Assembly (NCBI RefSeq): GCF_024699965.1
Contig: NZ_JAJOMZ010000004.1
Coordinates: forward strand, 2,416,001 to 2,480,000
Length of the DNA stretch: 64,000 nt
Direction: 5' to 3'
From: Flavobacterium sp. J372
GTDB taxonomy: Bacteria > Bacteroidota > Bacteroidia > Flavobacteriales > Flavobacteriaceae
Under the pieces are notes generated by a model. The model searched no databases and was not told where the DNA came from. It worked only from the letters and a program-made list of their open reading frames with translations. The stretch's first letter is position 1; each line of letters begins with the position of its first letter. Made by a program: the position numbers and the translations under genes. Shown here piece by piece: positions 27,377 through 36,135 of this stretch.

Positions 27377-28765
27377 ATGGAAGAAATTGACCTTACAAAA
27401 ATTAAATATTACCCAGACAGGTTTTACATCTGCTTGGATGGATTTGATGTTAACAACCTGACTACGTTCATAACGGATCTGCAAATTGGTCAGCAGCAGT
27501 CTATATTCATTCATGAATATTACCATTACCTTACCAACATTGCCACGCTACCTGGTATCCGCCAGTTTAACCTCAACTTTTGCGACAGGTTTCGTGCATC
27601 AACCATCTTAACAGCCAGAGAAGGGATCAATGCCTATCCAATCAATGCCAATACTTTTGAAAGCTGTGAGGATATGATAAAATACTGGAATGATGTTACA
27701 GCCATACTTGATGAAGACGATATTGACTATAAGGTTGTTGAGGACACAAACAATACCACGACTAAAAAATTCGGGATTGCATCCATAGAAAGAACAAATA
27801 GACCAATGGAAGTAGTTGTGGATGGGGTAATACATAATGGGGAAAGACATTTTATTACCATCCATACTACTGGTCTTGTCAACGTGCATAGCTTTAACCT
27901 GACATTTGGAGCAATGGACGAATTTTTGAGTTCCGCAATTGATGAATACCTTTTTGAAAATGACCTTTCGGACATTAACCCCAGTATGCTTAGTCAAAGG
28001 CCCTTTTATCCTTACTGTTTTTTTGAAGAACTGCTTTCATACTATGGCATAAGAAGACCCTCAGCATTTGAAAAAATCCTTATTGCTTACTTTGCCCTGA
28101 ACTCATCGAATCCTCCGGTAATACTGATTGACATACTGGAAAAACTAAAGGACGGTGGCTATGAGCAATTTCAGACAGATCCGGAAGCATATTTACTTTC
28201 CAACTTTTTGGAAGCCCCCCAGTACAATGCAGTCCTTGACAATATAAAATCCTTTGCAGATGAAACGTCCCGCCAAGGTCGTATTCATATCTCCCAGGCA
28301 TTGAAATATTACTACGACAAATTCTATCTTGCACAGAAACTAAAGGAAAAAGACTTTTTTTATTTTGTCAGACCATTTTTTGCTACCGGTGAGGATACCA
28401 TCAGGTACAAACAGAAATTTCTCCTGGAGCTTTCCAGATTAATAAACCTTTTTACACCTCCTGTCATACTTAAAGACAAACAGTTTAGGTACGTTGATAA
28501 ATTAACCACATTCGGTGAAGCTACGGTTTTGATATTGGCTACCTACGAAATTTTTGAAAGCATCAGGACAAATAGGATTGCATCAAGGCCAGCACACCAA
28601 AAAGCGAAGTACGCATTCCCTGATGGCGATCCCGATTGCGACAATTTTGAAAAATTCACCCCGCCACCCATCTACGGTATAGTATTCAGGCTTGCCCTCA
28701 ACGAGCTGAACCTGTATGGCCCATATCTAAGGGAATTGGAACGCCTAAAACAGAATATCAGCTAA
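27377..28765 (+). CDS. HExxH-motif protein of unknown family (putative zinc peptidase), cargo
   Basis: A 462-aa soluble protein that I do not recognise. The one strong feature is HEYYH in FIHEYYHYLTNIATLPG (H46, E47, H50), the pattern of gluzincin/zincin active sites, with hydrophobic residues before it as expected of the active-site helix. Candidate third ligands include E-rich helices near 180-200 (GAMDEFLSSAIDEYLFEN). There is no signal peptide or membrane segment. It is intact in an element whose backbone is broken. Two bases separate its stop from the DUF4238 gene, so the two are one operon. A peptidase role is inferred from the motif alone. Confidence 0.65.
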   Translation: MEEIDLTKIKYYPDRFYICLDGFDVNNLTTFITDLQIGQQQSIFIHEYYHYLTNIATLPGIRQFNLNFCDRFRASTILTAREGINAYPINANTFESCEDMIKYWNDVTAILDEDDIDYKVVEDTNNTTTKKFGIASIERTNRPMEVVVDGVIHNGERHFITIHTTGLVNVHSFNLTFGAMDEFLSSAIDEYLFENDLSDINPSMLSQRPFYPYCFFEELLSYYGIRRPSAFEKILIAYFALNSSNPPVILIDILEKLKDGGYEQFQTDPEAYLLSNFLEAPQYNAVLDNIKSFADETSRQGRIHISQALKYYYDKFYLAQKLKEKDFFYFVRPFFATGEDTIRYKQKFLLELSRLINLFTPPVILKDKQFRYVDKLTTFGEATVLILATYEIFESIRTNRIASRPAHQKAKYAFPDGDPDCDNFEKFTPPPIYGIVFRLALNELNLYGPYLRELERLKQNIS

Positions 28766-28767
28766 AT

Positions 28768-29643
28768 ATGGGTATTTCAAAACGACACCATTATATCCCA
28801 CAGTTCCTTATCAAGAGATTTGCCGATGAGGACAATATGCTGTACCTGTATGATAAGGAAAAGGGAACCTTTGTAAAGGAGAAGAGAAGCCCAAAATCGG
28901 TTTTCTTTGAAATGAACAGGAATACCCTTGATTTTGGAGATACATTAAATGATAATCTTGAAAAGTTGTACGCTGAGCTTGATGAAAAATTTTCGCGTGA
29001 TCTTAATGAAATTATTAAGTCCGAAAACATAAGCGAGGAAGGGCTGATGTCTTTACTGATAATGGTATCTTCATTAAAATGGCGGTTGCCCGTCAATGAT
29101 AAATTGTTTGATGAAAAGGATAATCATTATACATACGATAAGCTGCCAATCTCGATAAAGGTCATAAATGACGATGGTTCTCAAAACAAAGAGGCAATTG
29201 AACATCTGCTCAATTCCGAAATTTTCAGCCGGACAAAACGCCTTATTTTCCCGTTCCTGCCATTCTATGAGAACGCTGAAATAACACCTGATAAATTATT
29301 GAAGCTGCATCAGAATAGTTATATTAATACAAATGACAAAATCACATCTATCCTGGGTGATTCGCCACTGATTGAAAGTAATAGTTCTGATATAGAGGAT
29401 TTCGGAAATTTCATTTTACCTCTTGGGAATAAGGAAACTTTTATTTGCAACGATTCGGGCGATAAAAAAGTTAACAGTATCGCTTTCTATCTCAATAAGG
29501 ATCTGGCGATATATCACCAGGCAAAAAAGTACGTGGTCTGTCGTGATAAGAATCACCTAGTTTCTATAATTAACACCTACCATACTGTACAGGGTGCCGG
29601 ACAGGTAAATCTTATTCACGAACACATTTTTAAGTTCACTTAA
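28768..29643 (+). CDS. DUF4238 family protein, cargo
   Basis: A 291-aa soluble protein with the DUF4238 opening RHHYIPQFLIKRFADEDN (residues 6-23), followed by YLYDKEKGTF and the later PLIESNSSD and FILPLGNKETF segments of that family. DUF4238 proteins are scattered through bacterial accessory regions and have no settled function; the paired histidines and conserved core suggest an enzyme. It follows the HExxH gene with two intervening bases and ends at a strong terminator, so the pair is a self-contained two-gene transcription unit. Confidence 0.8.
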   Translation: MGISKRHHYIPQFLIKRFADEDNMLYLYDKEKGTFVKEKRSPKSVFFEMNRNTLDFGDTLNDNLEKLYAELDEKFSRDLNEIIKSENISEEGLMSLLIMVSSLKWRLPVNDKLFDEKDNHYTYDKLPISIKVINDDGSQNKEAIEHLLNSEIFSRTKRLIFPFLPFYENAEITPDKLLKLHQNSYINTNDKITSILGDSPLIESNSSDIEDFGNFILPLGNKETFICNDSGDKKVNSIAFYLNKDLAIYHQAKKYVVCRDKNHLVSIINTYHTVQGAGQVNLIHEHIFKFT

Positions 29644-29662
29644 ATTCTTCTCAACATAACTG

Positions 29663-29691
29663 AGCCGGGGCTAAAAGCCCCGGCTTTTTTT
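29663..29691 (+). terminator. strong terminator closing the HExxH-DUF4238 unit
   Basis: 9-bp GC-rich stem AGCCGGGGC / GCCCCGGCT with a TAAAA loop and T-run. Confidence 0.9.
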
Positions 29692-30050
29692 ATTACTGCA
29701 CATTTTTCTTCATGGCTTTCACAGCCACTATTTCTGAAGCAATATTTCAAATATTCAATCTAGAAAATTTCTGTATTCCGATTACACGGGACCGTTTCCT
29801 AATGCCTTTTCCACCTGCTTCCACATAGTTTTTATTCAAGAGCCAGTATGCCGCTTTTGTTCCATTTTAAGAGCAAAGGTATGATCGTGTTCTTAACCCA
29901 GAAACAAGGTCATGCCCCTTGGGTTTGCCAAAAAATCTCCACCCATGCGGGTCGTATTTGTTTGGCAAAACCTTGTTCCTGCTAAACACTAACCTTTTAT
30001 GCTCGTGAAACGAAACAAAGCATACTCCGGCTCTTTAGACGAATAAAAAA
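29692..30050. other. non-coding control region upstream of ssb
   Basis: No ORF is supported. The region contains a long imperfect inverted repeat. The left arm has AACAAGG (29903-29909) and TTTGCCAAA (29924-29932), separated by an insertion; the right arm TTTGGCAAAACCTTGTT (29961-29977) is their continuous complement. Between the arms lies CCCATGCGGG. It could be a transfer origin, a replication site or a structured leader RNA. Confidence 0.5.
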
Positions 30051-30179
30051 ATGTCAGCAATGGAAAAATATAGCATTGAAAACGGTAACAGAGTGAAACG
30101 AAACTTCAGCACCTCCTCTCATTACCGAATAAATATAAAAAAATCAAATAAGAACAAATTTCATAACGCAAAAAAGTAG
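30051..30179 (+). CDS. possible small basic peptide upstream of ssb
   Basis: A 42-aa ORF (begins MSAMEKYSIENGN, ends in a Lys/Asn-rich tail) that closes five bases before the ssb ATG. It has high Lys, Arg and Asn content and no recognisable domain. It may be a real leader gene or merely AT-rich chance; the short gap to ssb is the only support. Confidence 0.25.
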   Translation: MSAMEKYSIENGNRVKRNFSTSSHYRINIKKSNKNKFHNAKK

Positions 30180-30184
30180 AAAAC

Positions 30185-30562
30185 ATGAACATCACAGGAA
30201 GACTGACAAGAGATGCGGAAGTACGCACAACGTCACAGGACAAACAAGTAGTAAACTTTTCGATAGCGACCAACGACAGCTACCGTAACAAACAGGGCGA
30301 ACGCATAGAGCAAACAACCTACTTCGACTGCTCATACTGGATAAGCCCCAACGTAGCGAAGATACTCACCAAAGGCACATTGGTAGAGCTGACAGGCAGG
30401 GTAAGTGCTAGGGCGTGGACAGGTAATGACTGAGAAGCACACGCAGGATTAAATTTCCATACCTCAAACATCAGACTGCACGGAGGGGGCAAGAAATCAG
30501 AAACCGCACAAACTACCACAGGAACAAGCAACAACAAGTCAGAGGGCGACCTCCCATTTTAA
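30185..30562 (+). pseudogene. ssb: single-stranded DNA-binding protein with in-frame stop
   Basis: An element-type SSB with OB fold: MNITGRLTRDAEVRT, VVNFSIATNDSY, YFDCSYW, LVELTGRVSARAW. A TGA at 30431-30433 interrupts after AWTGND. The same frame continues with EAHAGLNFHTSNIRLHGGGK and ends in the acidic-tip-like EGDLPF, as a full 125-aa protein. One substitution (GGA to TGA) would explain the stop. Without readthrough, the OB fold loses its last strand and the protein loses its partner-binding tail. Confidence 0.85.
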
Positions 30563-30597
30563 CAACGAATATTTCAAACATTTAAAATCATTTTATC

Positions 30598-31671
30598 ATG
30601 GCACATAATATCAATTTCAACGAGAGAACAGGGCGTTATTCATTCTTTAGCGTACAACAAAAAGCGTGGCACGGTTTAGGACAAATCGTGGAGCAATACC
30701 CTACAAGCGAGGAAGCTATCAAATATGCAGGGTTAGATTATGAAGTCGTAAAATCTCCATTGTTTACAAAAGGTTCGGACATTATGGAAACCACCAATGG
30801 CATAGAGATAGGCAGTACTGAATTAGAAGTGCCTAATTATTACGCTAACATTCGCACCGATAACAATAAAGTATTGGGAGTAGTCGGCAAGGATTACCAC
30901 ATTGTATAAAACCGTGAAGCCTTTAATTTCTTTGATGCTATTGTAGGCGGTGACGAGGGCATTCTGTACGAAACCGCAGGAGCATTAGGCAACGGAGAAC
31001 GCATTTTCATCACAGCCAAACTGCCCGACTATATTCGTGTGGGTAATGGCGATGATGTTACGGAAAAGTACATTTTCTTAACCACTTCGCACGATGGTAG
31101 CGGAAGTATCACAGCCGCATTTACACCAATCCGTATTGTTTGCCAAAACACTTTAAACGCTTCATTACGCAATATGACCAATGTAGTCCGTATCAAGCAC
31201 ACTTCGGGAGCAAAACAACGTATCGAGAACGCTCACAAGATTATGGGACTTGCCAACACATTGAGCGACCAATTAGAGGGGATTTTCAACAAATGGGCAA
31301 AAGTAAAGGTAACAGACCGTGAAGTTCAAAAGCTAATCCAATTGGCACTTTGCCCGAATAAGGAAACGCTTGACCTACTCAAAAAAGGTGCAGAAGATGA
31401 AATTTCCACCGTGTTCAAAAACACCGTAGAGGATGCCTTTGCATACGCAATGATAAGCGACACCCAACAAATGGACACTACCAAAGGCACATTGTTCGGA
31501 GCGTATAATGCGGTTACTGGTTACTATCAGAACGTAAGAAAGTACAAAGACGATGAAGCCAAGTTACAGAGTATTGTACTGGGTGGAACTGCTCAACTCA
31601 AGTCACAGAAAGCATTTGAATTGTGTAATGGCTTTGCATTAGACGGAGCAGAAATCTTTAATCTCAATTAA
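30598..31671 (+). pseudogene. DUF932 family (phage/plasmid-like) protein with in-frame stop
   Basis: A DUF932 protein, common in plasmids and integrative elements of Bacteroidota. The first part (AWHGLGQIVEQYPTSEEAI, PNYYANIRTD) and the second (NREAFNFFDAIVGGDEGILYETAGALGNGERIFI, FTPIRIVCQNTLNASL) lie in the same frame, separated only by a TAA at 30907-30909 where CAA would give HIVQNREAF. The full reading frame would be 357 aa. A C-to-T change is the simplest cause. Function in the family is unknown; it may act with ssb in DNA processing. Confidence 0.85.
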
Positions 31672-31680
31672 CTAACAACA

Positions 31681-31705
31681 GGCTACCGCCTTAATGGTGG
31701 TAGCC
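31681..31705. other. hairpin between DUF932 and PRTRC-E genes
   Basis: GGCTACCGCC / GGTGGTAGCC with a five-base loop and one mismatch. It lacks a T-run, so it is more likely an RNA-processing or attenuation structure than a full terminator. Confidence 0.5.
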
Positions 31706-31722
31706 TTACAAATTTCAGAACT

Positions 31723-32247
31723 ATGAACGCAAATTTTTTCAATCAGATAGCACAGTTGGACTTTACAGGAGTTTTACAACTAAACATAGCCAAAGGAGCA
31801 GAAAGCAACCTAATTGTATCAGTAATACTCAACAACGAGCAATGCGGAGATAACGCCAAAAACCTCATTCCCCCATTAACATTTAACGCCACACCACAGG
31901 AGTTTGACGAGGGATTTTTTCAGCAGATAACCACACCTATACAAAAGGCTTCGGGCTTAATGGTGGATATGGAAGTATTTATGAAGCAATTGGAAGAAGC
32001 TAAAAAACAATCAGCAATGGAGAAAGAAAAAGCAGAGAAAGAGAAAAAGGAAAAGGAAACTAAAGACAAGAAGTATAAAGAAGGTCTTGCAAAGGCTGAC
32101 GAACTGGAGAAAGAAGGCAAATTCCGTGATGCGTGGATGAAAGTACCCGATATAACGGAGTTCCCCGAAAAAGCGGACGAAATCCGTAAACGCAAAACGG
32201 AATTATCGGAGAAGTTTTCAACACCGAGCCTTTTCGGAGCAGAGTAA
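31723..32247 (+). CDS. PRTRC system protein E
   Basis: A 174-aa protein matching PRTRC protein E: MNANFFNQIAQLDFTGVLQL at the start, a domain with PPLTFNATPQEFDEGFF, then a long charged coiled coil (about 85-130, AMEKEKAEKEKKEKETK) and a short C-terminal motif ending PSLFGAE. PRTRC cassettes (ParB-related, ThiF-related) occur on plasmids and integrative elements; their biochemical role is unsolved. The gene is intact and starts the PRTRC run E-C-(unknown)-B. Confidence 0.85.
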   Translation: MNANFFNQIAQLDFTGVLQLNIAKGAESNLIVSVILNNEQCGDNAKNLIPPLTFNATPQEFDEGFFQQITTPIQKASGLMVDMEVFMKQLEEAKKQSAMEKEKAEKEKKEKETKDKKYKEGLAKADELEKEGKFRDAWMKVPDITEFPEKADEIRKRKTELSEKFSTPSLFGAE

Positions 32248-32277
32248 ACCAATTGTTTAACACTTAAAACGAACATT

Positions 32278-32496
32278 ATGTTATTAGCAACGCAATTAGA
32301 AAGGGTATTTATACTCAACGATAAAGGACAGCAAATTAAACTGACCGACCCAGAACCCAAATGGAGCGTGGAAGCCGTGATGAATTTCTATGCAAATTCT
32401 TATCCGATACTGACCACTGCCAAAGTATCCGCCCCTGTTATCCGTGACGATACAGTACAGTACCGATTTGAGAGCGTAATGGGAACGAAAGGTTAA
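32278..32496 (+). CDS. PRTRC system protein C
   Basis: A 72-aa protein of the PRTRC C family: RVFILNDKGQQIKLTDPEP, then the helical WSVEAVMNFYANSYPILTTA and the terminal strand pair DDTVQYRFESVMGTKG. It is intact and 30 bp after protein E. Confidence 0.85.
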   Translation: MLLATQLERVFILNDKGQQIKLTDPEPKWSVEAVMNFYANSYPILTTAKVSAPVIRDDTVQYRFESVMGTKG

Positions 32497-32519
32497 ACCA
32501 AAAATCAAAAAAATAAATT

Positions 32520-33667
32520 ATGCAACGCAATATCATATCGGGCATCATCAAAACCCCACAGCAACCCAAACAGCGGACTTTGCACAAACAATTGGGCGAG
32601 TTCGCAGACTGGATGCAAAGACCAAAGGACGCAAACGAGATACGGAAAGACAAATTGAAAGCCGTACCGATAGCCATGTTATCAATGGTTTTCTAAGATG
32701 TTCATTCCTTCCGAAACTGCAAGAAGCGGAAACGGCACAAGCTTGTAAGAAATCTGAAAAAACGGAGAGGGATTTTTACCAGTCCCTTTCCAAACTTGCA
32801 GGACATTACGGCATACAACCCATGCAGTCCAGGCAATACGGCTATCCCTACAATATCGCTTTGGCATTAGATGATACAGAAGAACAGTTAAGGAAAAAGT
32901 TTCGTGATTGGGAAGAAATACGTTTGATACAGGATAGTAAGAAAACTTATTTCGTTAGCGAGGAACGGTACAATACAGGTGCAACCCTGTATTATATTCC
33001 TGTAGTGCCGTTGTACCGGCTATCCAAGAACCCTAACCGTAAGCAAGCCGTACAGCTATTGCAGTCCGTGTGCGCCTACCTGTACCACATTGCAGATGTT
33101 CCTTATTATCGGCAGAAAAGCAGTTACCTGTATTGGATGTATGAAATGGTAACGGAGTGGATTGTATGCGATGATGAGAACGAGGACACGCCAACCTATT
33201 TAAACGAGATTAGGCAAGCAGAACAAATAGGCCAACGTATGGAGCAGAAGATTTACAACGGGCAGAATTTGAGCCGATTTAAAGAGCGTTTAAGTGCCTT
33301 TGAAATCAAAGACAGCTTTGACCAAGATTGTTACAAACTGGCAAGCCAAGCCTTTGCCCTGTATGGACAATTCCCGACTGCCACCATAAACCGCAATGCC
33401 CTACCAAACGGAGAAGCTAACGAAGAAGATATGGAAAATAGTATAGGGATGGAAAAGTATGTTTCCTTTTGTGCCGATGCGAAAGGTATTTTGTTTCAAA
33501 CACTTTTCGACAGCGTGAACACCGAGTTGCAGGAATACGGACAGATGGAAGAACCCACCATTGTAAAACAGTTTGATGGTAGTGACATTACGACCAATAC
33601 CCTTGAATTTGAAAACCGTGTTTTTGCCTTAATTGAGGAATTGATATACATACTGAATAACTTTTAG
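32520..33667 (+). pseudogene. PRTRC-module protein (unknown subtype), one frameshift
   Basis: The N-terminus (MQRNIISGIIKTPQQPKQRT, GEFADWMQRPKDANEIRKDK) ends at a TAA near 32693. The following frame continues without a break as FLPKLQEAETAQACKKSEK and then into the long C-terminal part (YGYPYNIALALDDTEEQLR, FALIEELIYILNNF). One missing T in the T-run just before the stop (ATGGTTTTCTAA) joins them into a protein of about 380 aa. Its position between PRTRC C and PRTRC B in this element family suggests it is the F-type or an associated member, but I cannot assign it firmly. Confidence 0.6.
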
Positions 33668-33677
33668 ATACACAAAC

Positions 33678-33941
33678 ATGAAAGATATAACACAAGACTT
33701 CGGAACGCTTTACCACCCTTTATCGGCTTTGGTTTTTTACCAAACCAAAGGGAATAATAAATACACCTATGTAGAACATTTTGATATGGACAAGAACGGT
33801 AATCCTGTCAACGCCCATCCTTTGACCGAAAGAGAAGCCAAAGTATTGGCAAAAGCACTCAATACCAAAAAGGAAAAGAGCAAGGCATTTTTAAAATCTA
33901 ATACTGTGCGACGAGCGAAGCCGGTGCGTATTGGGAAATAA
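33678..33941 (+). pseudogene. PRTRC system protein B, truncated to its N-terminus
   Basis: The first 72 residues match PRTRC protein B (DFGTLYHPLSALVFYQTKG, HFDMDKNGNPVNAHPLTERE, KVLAKALNTKKEKSKAFLK). After about position 33896 the sequence changes to an unrelated SNTVRRAKPVRIGK tail and stops at 87 aa; the family is much longer (roughly 230 aa). The break coincides with the start of another truncated gene in a different frame, so two genes have been joined by a deletion or insertion. The ThiF and JAMM (protein A) members normally downstream are gone. Confidence 0.75.
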
Positions 33942-34466
33942 AACCAAAAAATGGTGACGTAATTACACTATCACATTATGAGTTAAAACCAAACGCAAAA
34001 GTGAATAGCCTTATTATAATGAAGGATAAGACTGTCAATCCAAAAATTCAGCATCAACTGCAAGAAGTTTATTATTTACTCGAGGATTTCTTTGTTGACG
34101 CATACAGCTTAGAAGTAGATAGAAGCAGACCCAGAGATTATTTTCAGTGCATTATTGTCTTCTGAGCAATTATTTTATCCTGTAGTATCAGACCAAAACT
34201 TTGAAGCTATAATTTATCCAAGTGTTCAGAAAAAGAAATTCGGTGAAAACTTTGCAATCAGAAATGAACTGCTACTTGATCGGTATAATCTAATTGGCGT
34301 TGAAACTCGTTTTATTCTTGATGAATATGAAAATCTGGATCCGTCTTCAGAAGAAGTTACGACGGATCAAGTTATTGGTTCATTCGGAACAACTGAATTT
34401 GTTTTAAATCAGGAAAGATACTTTATAATGAGAAGGCAAATGAAATATTTAACCTTTTCAGAATGA
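33902..34466 (+). pseudogene. truncated RES-domain-like gene remnant
   Basis: An open frame without a start begins right at the PRTRC-B breakpoint: GAYWEIKPKNGDVITLSHYEL then YYLLEDFFVDAYS and RDYFQC. It shifts by one base near 34150 and continues as LLSSEQLFYPVVSDQNF, then AIIYPSVQKKKFGENFAI. The A-x-x-E-(I/L)-x-P...GD(V/I)IT start and the IIYPSV motif recall RES-fold proteins (NAD+-degrading toxins of Xre-RES systems), but the match is weak. The N-terminus, where RES proteins carry a catalytic Arg, is missing. Confidence 0.4.
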
Positions 34467-34705
34467 TACAAACAGGGCCTAATAAACAGGTTCGGTATGA
34501 ACACGAAGGTATTCCAAAAAATATTGCATTCAACTTATCACCTAAGAAAGAGGAAAAACCCAAAATGGGTTCCATGAGCTTAAAAATTGGAAGAAACGAA
34601 CGGATAAGTGTTGTATATCAAAATGGGACACGGAAAGATGATGTTAAATACAAGACTGTAAAAGATGATATTGAAAATGGAAATTGTAAGATCACAAAAT
34701 ATTAG
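34463..34705 (+). CDS. small unknown protein downstream of the RES-like remnant
   Basis: An 80-aa protein that I do not recognise. The C-terminal half reads KIGRNERISVVYQNGTRK followed by KYKTVKDDIENGNC, a basic strand-rich module. Its ATG overlaps the stop of the preceding remnant (ATGA), so both were one translated unit before truncation. It could be an antitoxin or accessory partner, but only position supports that. Confidence 0.45.
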   Translation: MIQTGPNKQVRYEHEGIPKNIAFNLSPKKEEKPKMGSMSLKIGRNERISVVYQNGTRKDDVKYKTVKDDIENGNCKITKY

Positions 34706-34803
34706 ACTGACAGTTAATTTTACACTTAAAAGGTAAGGTAATGAGATTGTAAGAAGCTGTTTGTTGAAGCATTGAAAGTATTGTAGCTAAAATAAGAATA
34801 ATC

Positions 34804-36091
34804 ATGTTTGAAGTTAGTCATAGAACAGAAGTGGTAAAATGCCCGAATCCTTTGTGTAAAGAAAATATCCAATTGTCAATTGGGAAAGTACCGGGCGGTG
34901 TTAACGATAGTGGAGGGTGGATATTGCAGTGTGATAATTGCAGTACAAAGTTTCCTTATAAGGTAAAGGAATCCGGACGATTATTCTTCTGTGAAATCAG
35001 GAGCAACGATTTTAGATTCATGGGACAATGATGTTCCGGAGTCAAAAATGATGGCGTTAAAAAAACATGACTTAGATAGTTTCCCTGAAGATTTTAGTTT
35101 CGACAACTTACTATTTGTTCAAACGGGAGAACCTGAAAAATCTACTTTTAGCGATATTGAAGAAAATATCTTTTTCTGTCCAGGATGCAAAACACATCTT
35201 GAACCAATCTTGTATGCTCAACTTTCTGATAAGCTACCCTCGATAAACAAGTCTATAAATTCATACTTAAACTATTACCTCAAAGGAAGAGCTGGAAACC
35301 CGGACAGTATCATTGTTGTAGTAGATTATAAATGCGCTTGCGGATTTAACACGAAAGGAGTTTTATATAAGGACTTTAAAGAAAGGGAATTGCCTATAGA
35401 GGAAGAGCATGAACTAATACTGATAGATGTGATAGGTGCAGATTTGGAGTTCACAATAGATGGCGTTTACGATAGGGATGATTGCCTGTCAATTCTTCAG
35501 AAGCTATTAATAAGATGGCAGGTTTACTACAATAAAGTTTTCTTAGCAGTTCCATTTATTGGTTTTGACTTTAAGAATAGCGAAGCACAACGTGTTGAGC
35601 TTTGGAATTGGATACTAAAAAACACAATTCCGCATAAAACAACTTTGCTAACGAGAAAAGCGACCCTTACATCTTTCCTTGAAGGTTCGGCTAATACAGG
35701 TGTGAACATTAATGTTCTTAAAGATTACGGGCTTTTAAATCCAACTGTAGATGAACTCACTGATAAGAAGGCTTTGTTCAAACGTGATTTTCATGCAAAA
35801 TTCTATGCGGGTTTTGATAGAAAAAACGCTGAGGTCTTAGTAGGTTCCTTTAATATACATGAGGGCACTTATGTGGAGAACATTCACTTTAAGTCGTATG
35901 ATTTTGGCGACTTTTTCAGAAAGTATATTCTCAAAATGAATATTATTTTCGATCCGAGAGTTATTGATGACAAAGGTGAATTTCTATTGATTAGTGAACA
36001 TGGGGAGGACGGAAAAGAATTTATTGCGAAAGTCGAACACTATACAACTTCGAGGCGTGAAAAGATTTATGAATTGATTACTCCAAAGTGA
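34804..36091 (+). CDS. zinc-ribbon plus PLD-like (HKD) nuclease-type protein, one frameshift, cargo
   Basis: Two overlapping frames join into a protein of about 429 aa. The N-terminal 60 residues form a zinc ribbon (CPNPLCKEN and CDNCSTKF). The frame breaks near 34983; removing one T there gives ESGRYSSVKSGATILDSW in continuity. A second zinc ribbon follows (CPGCKTHLEP and CACGFNTKG). The C-terminal half carries one phospholipase-D HKD motif, HAKFYAG then LVGSFN (H268, K270, G285, S286 and N288 of the second frame). Single-HKD proteins of this kind include restriction-type nucleases that dimerise. Substrate and partner are unknown. The 445-aa gene follows 44 bp downstream. Confidence 0.6.
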
Positions 36092-36135
36092 ATTAAGAAA
36101 ACAATACGAAGAACTAACAAATAAATTGAGAAAAT

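Noticed and set aside
27377..29643. Naming the HExxH/DUF4238 pair as a known defence system
   Set aside because: I recognise no described system with this pair, and the sequence alone gives no proof of defence.
30431..30433. TGA in ssb as selenocysteine or recoded stop
   Set aside because: No SECIS-like hairpin follows, the position is normally Gly, and other nonsense codons in the element use TAA as well.
31681..31705. Hairpin after DUF932 as a rho-independent terminator
   Set aside because: It lacks a T-run and the following genes probably belong to the same transcript.
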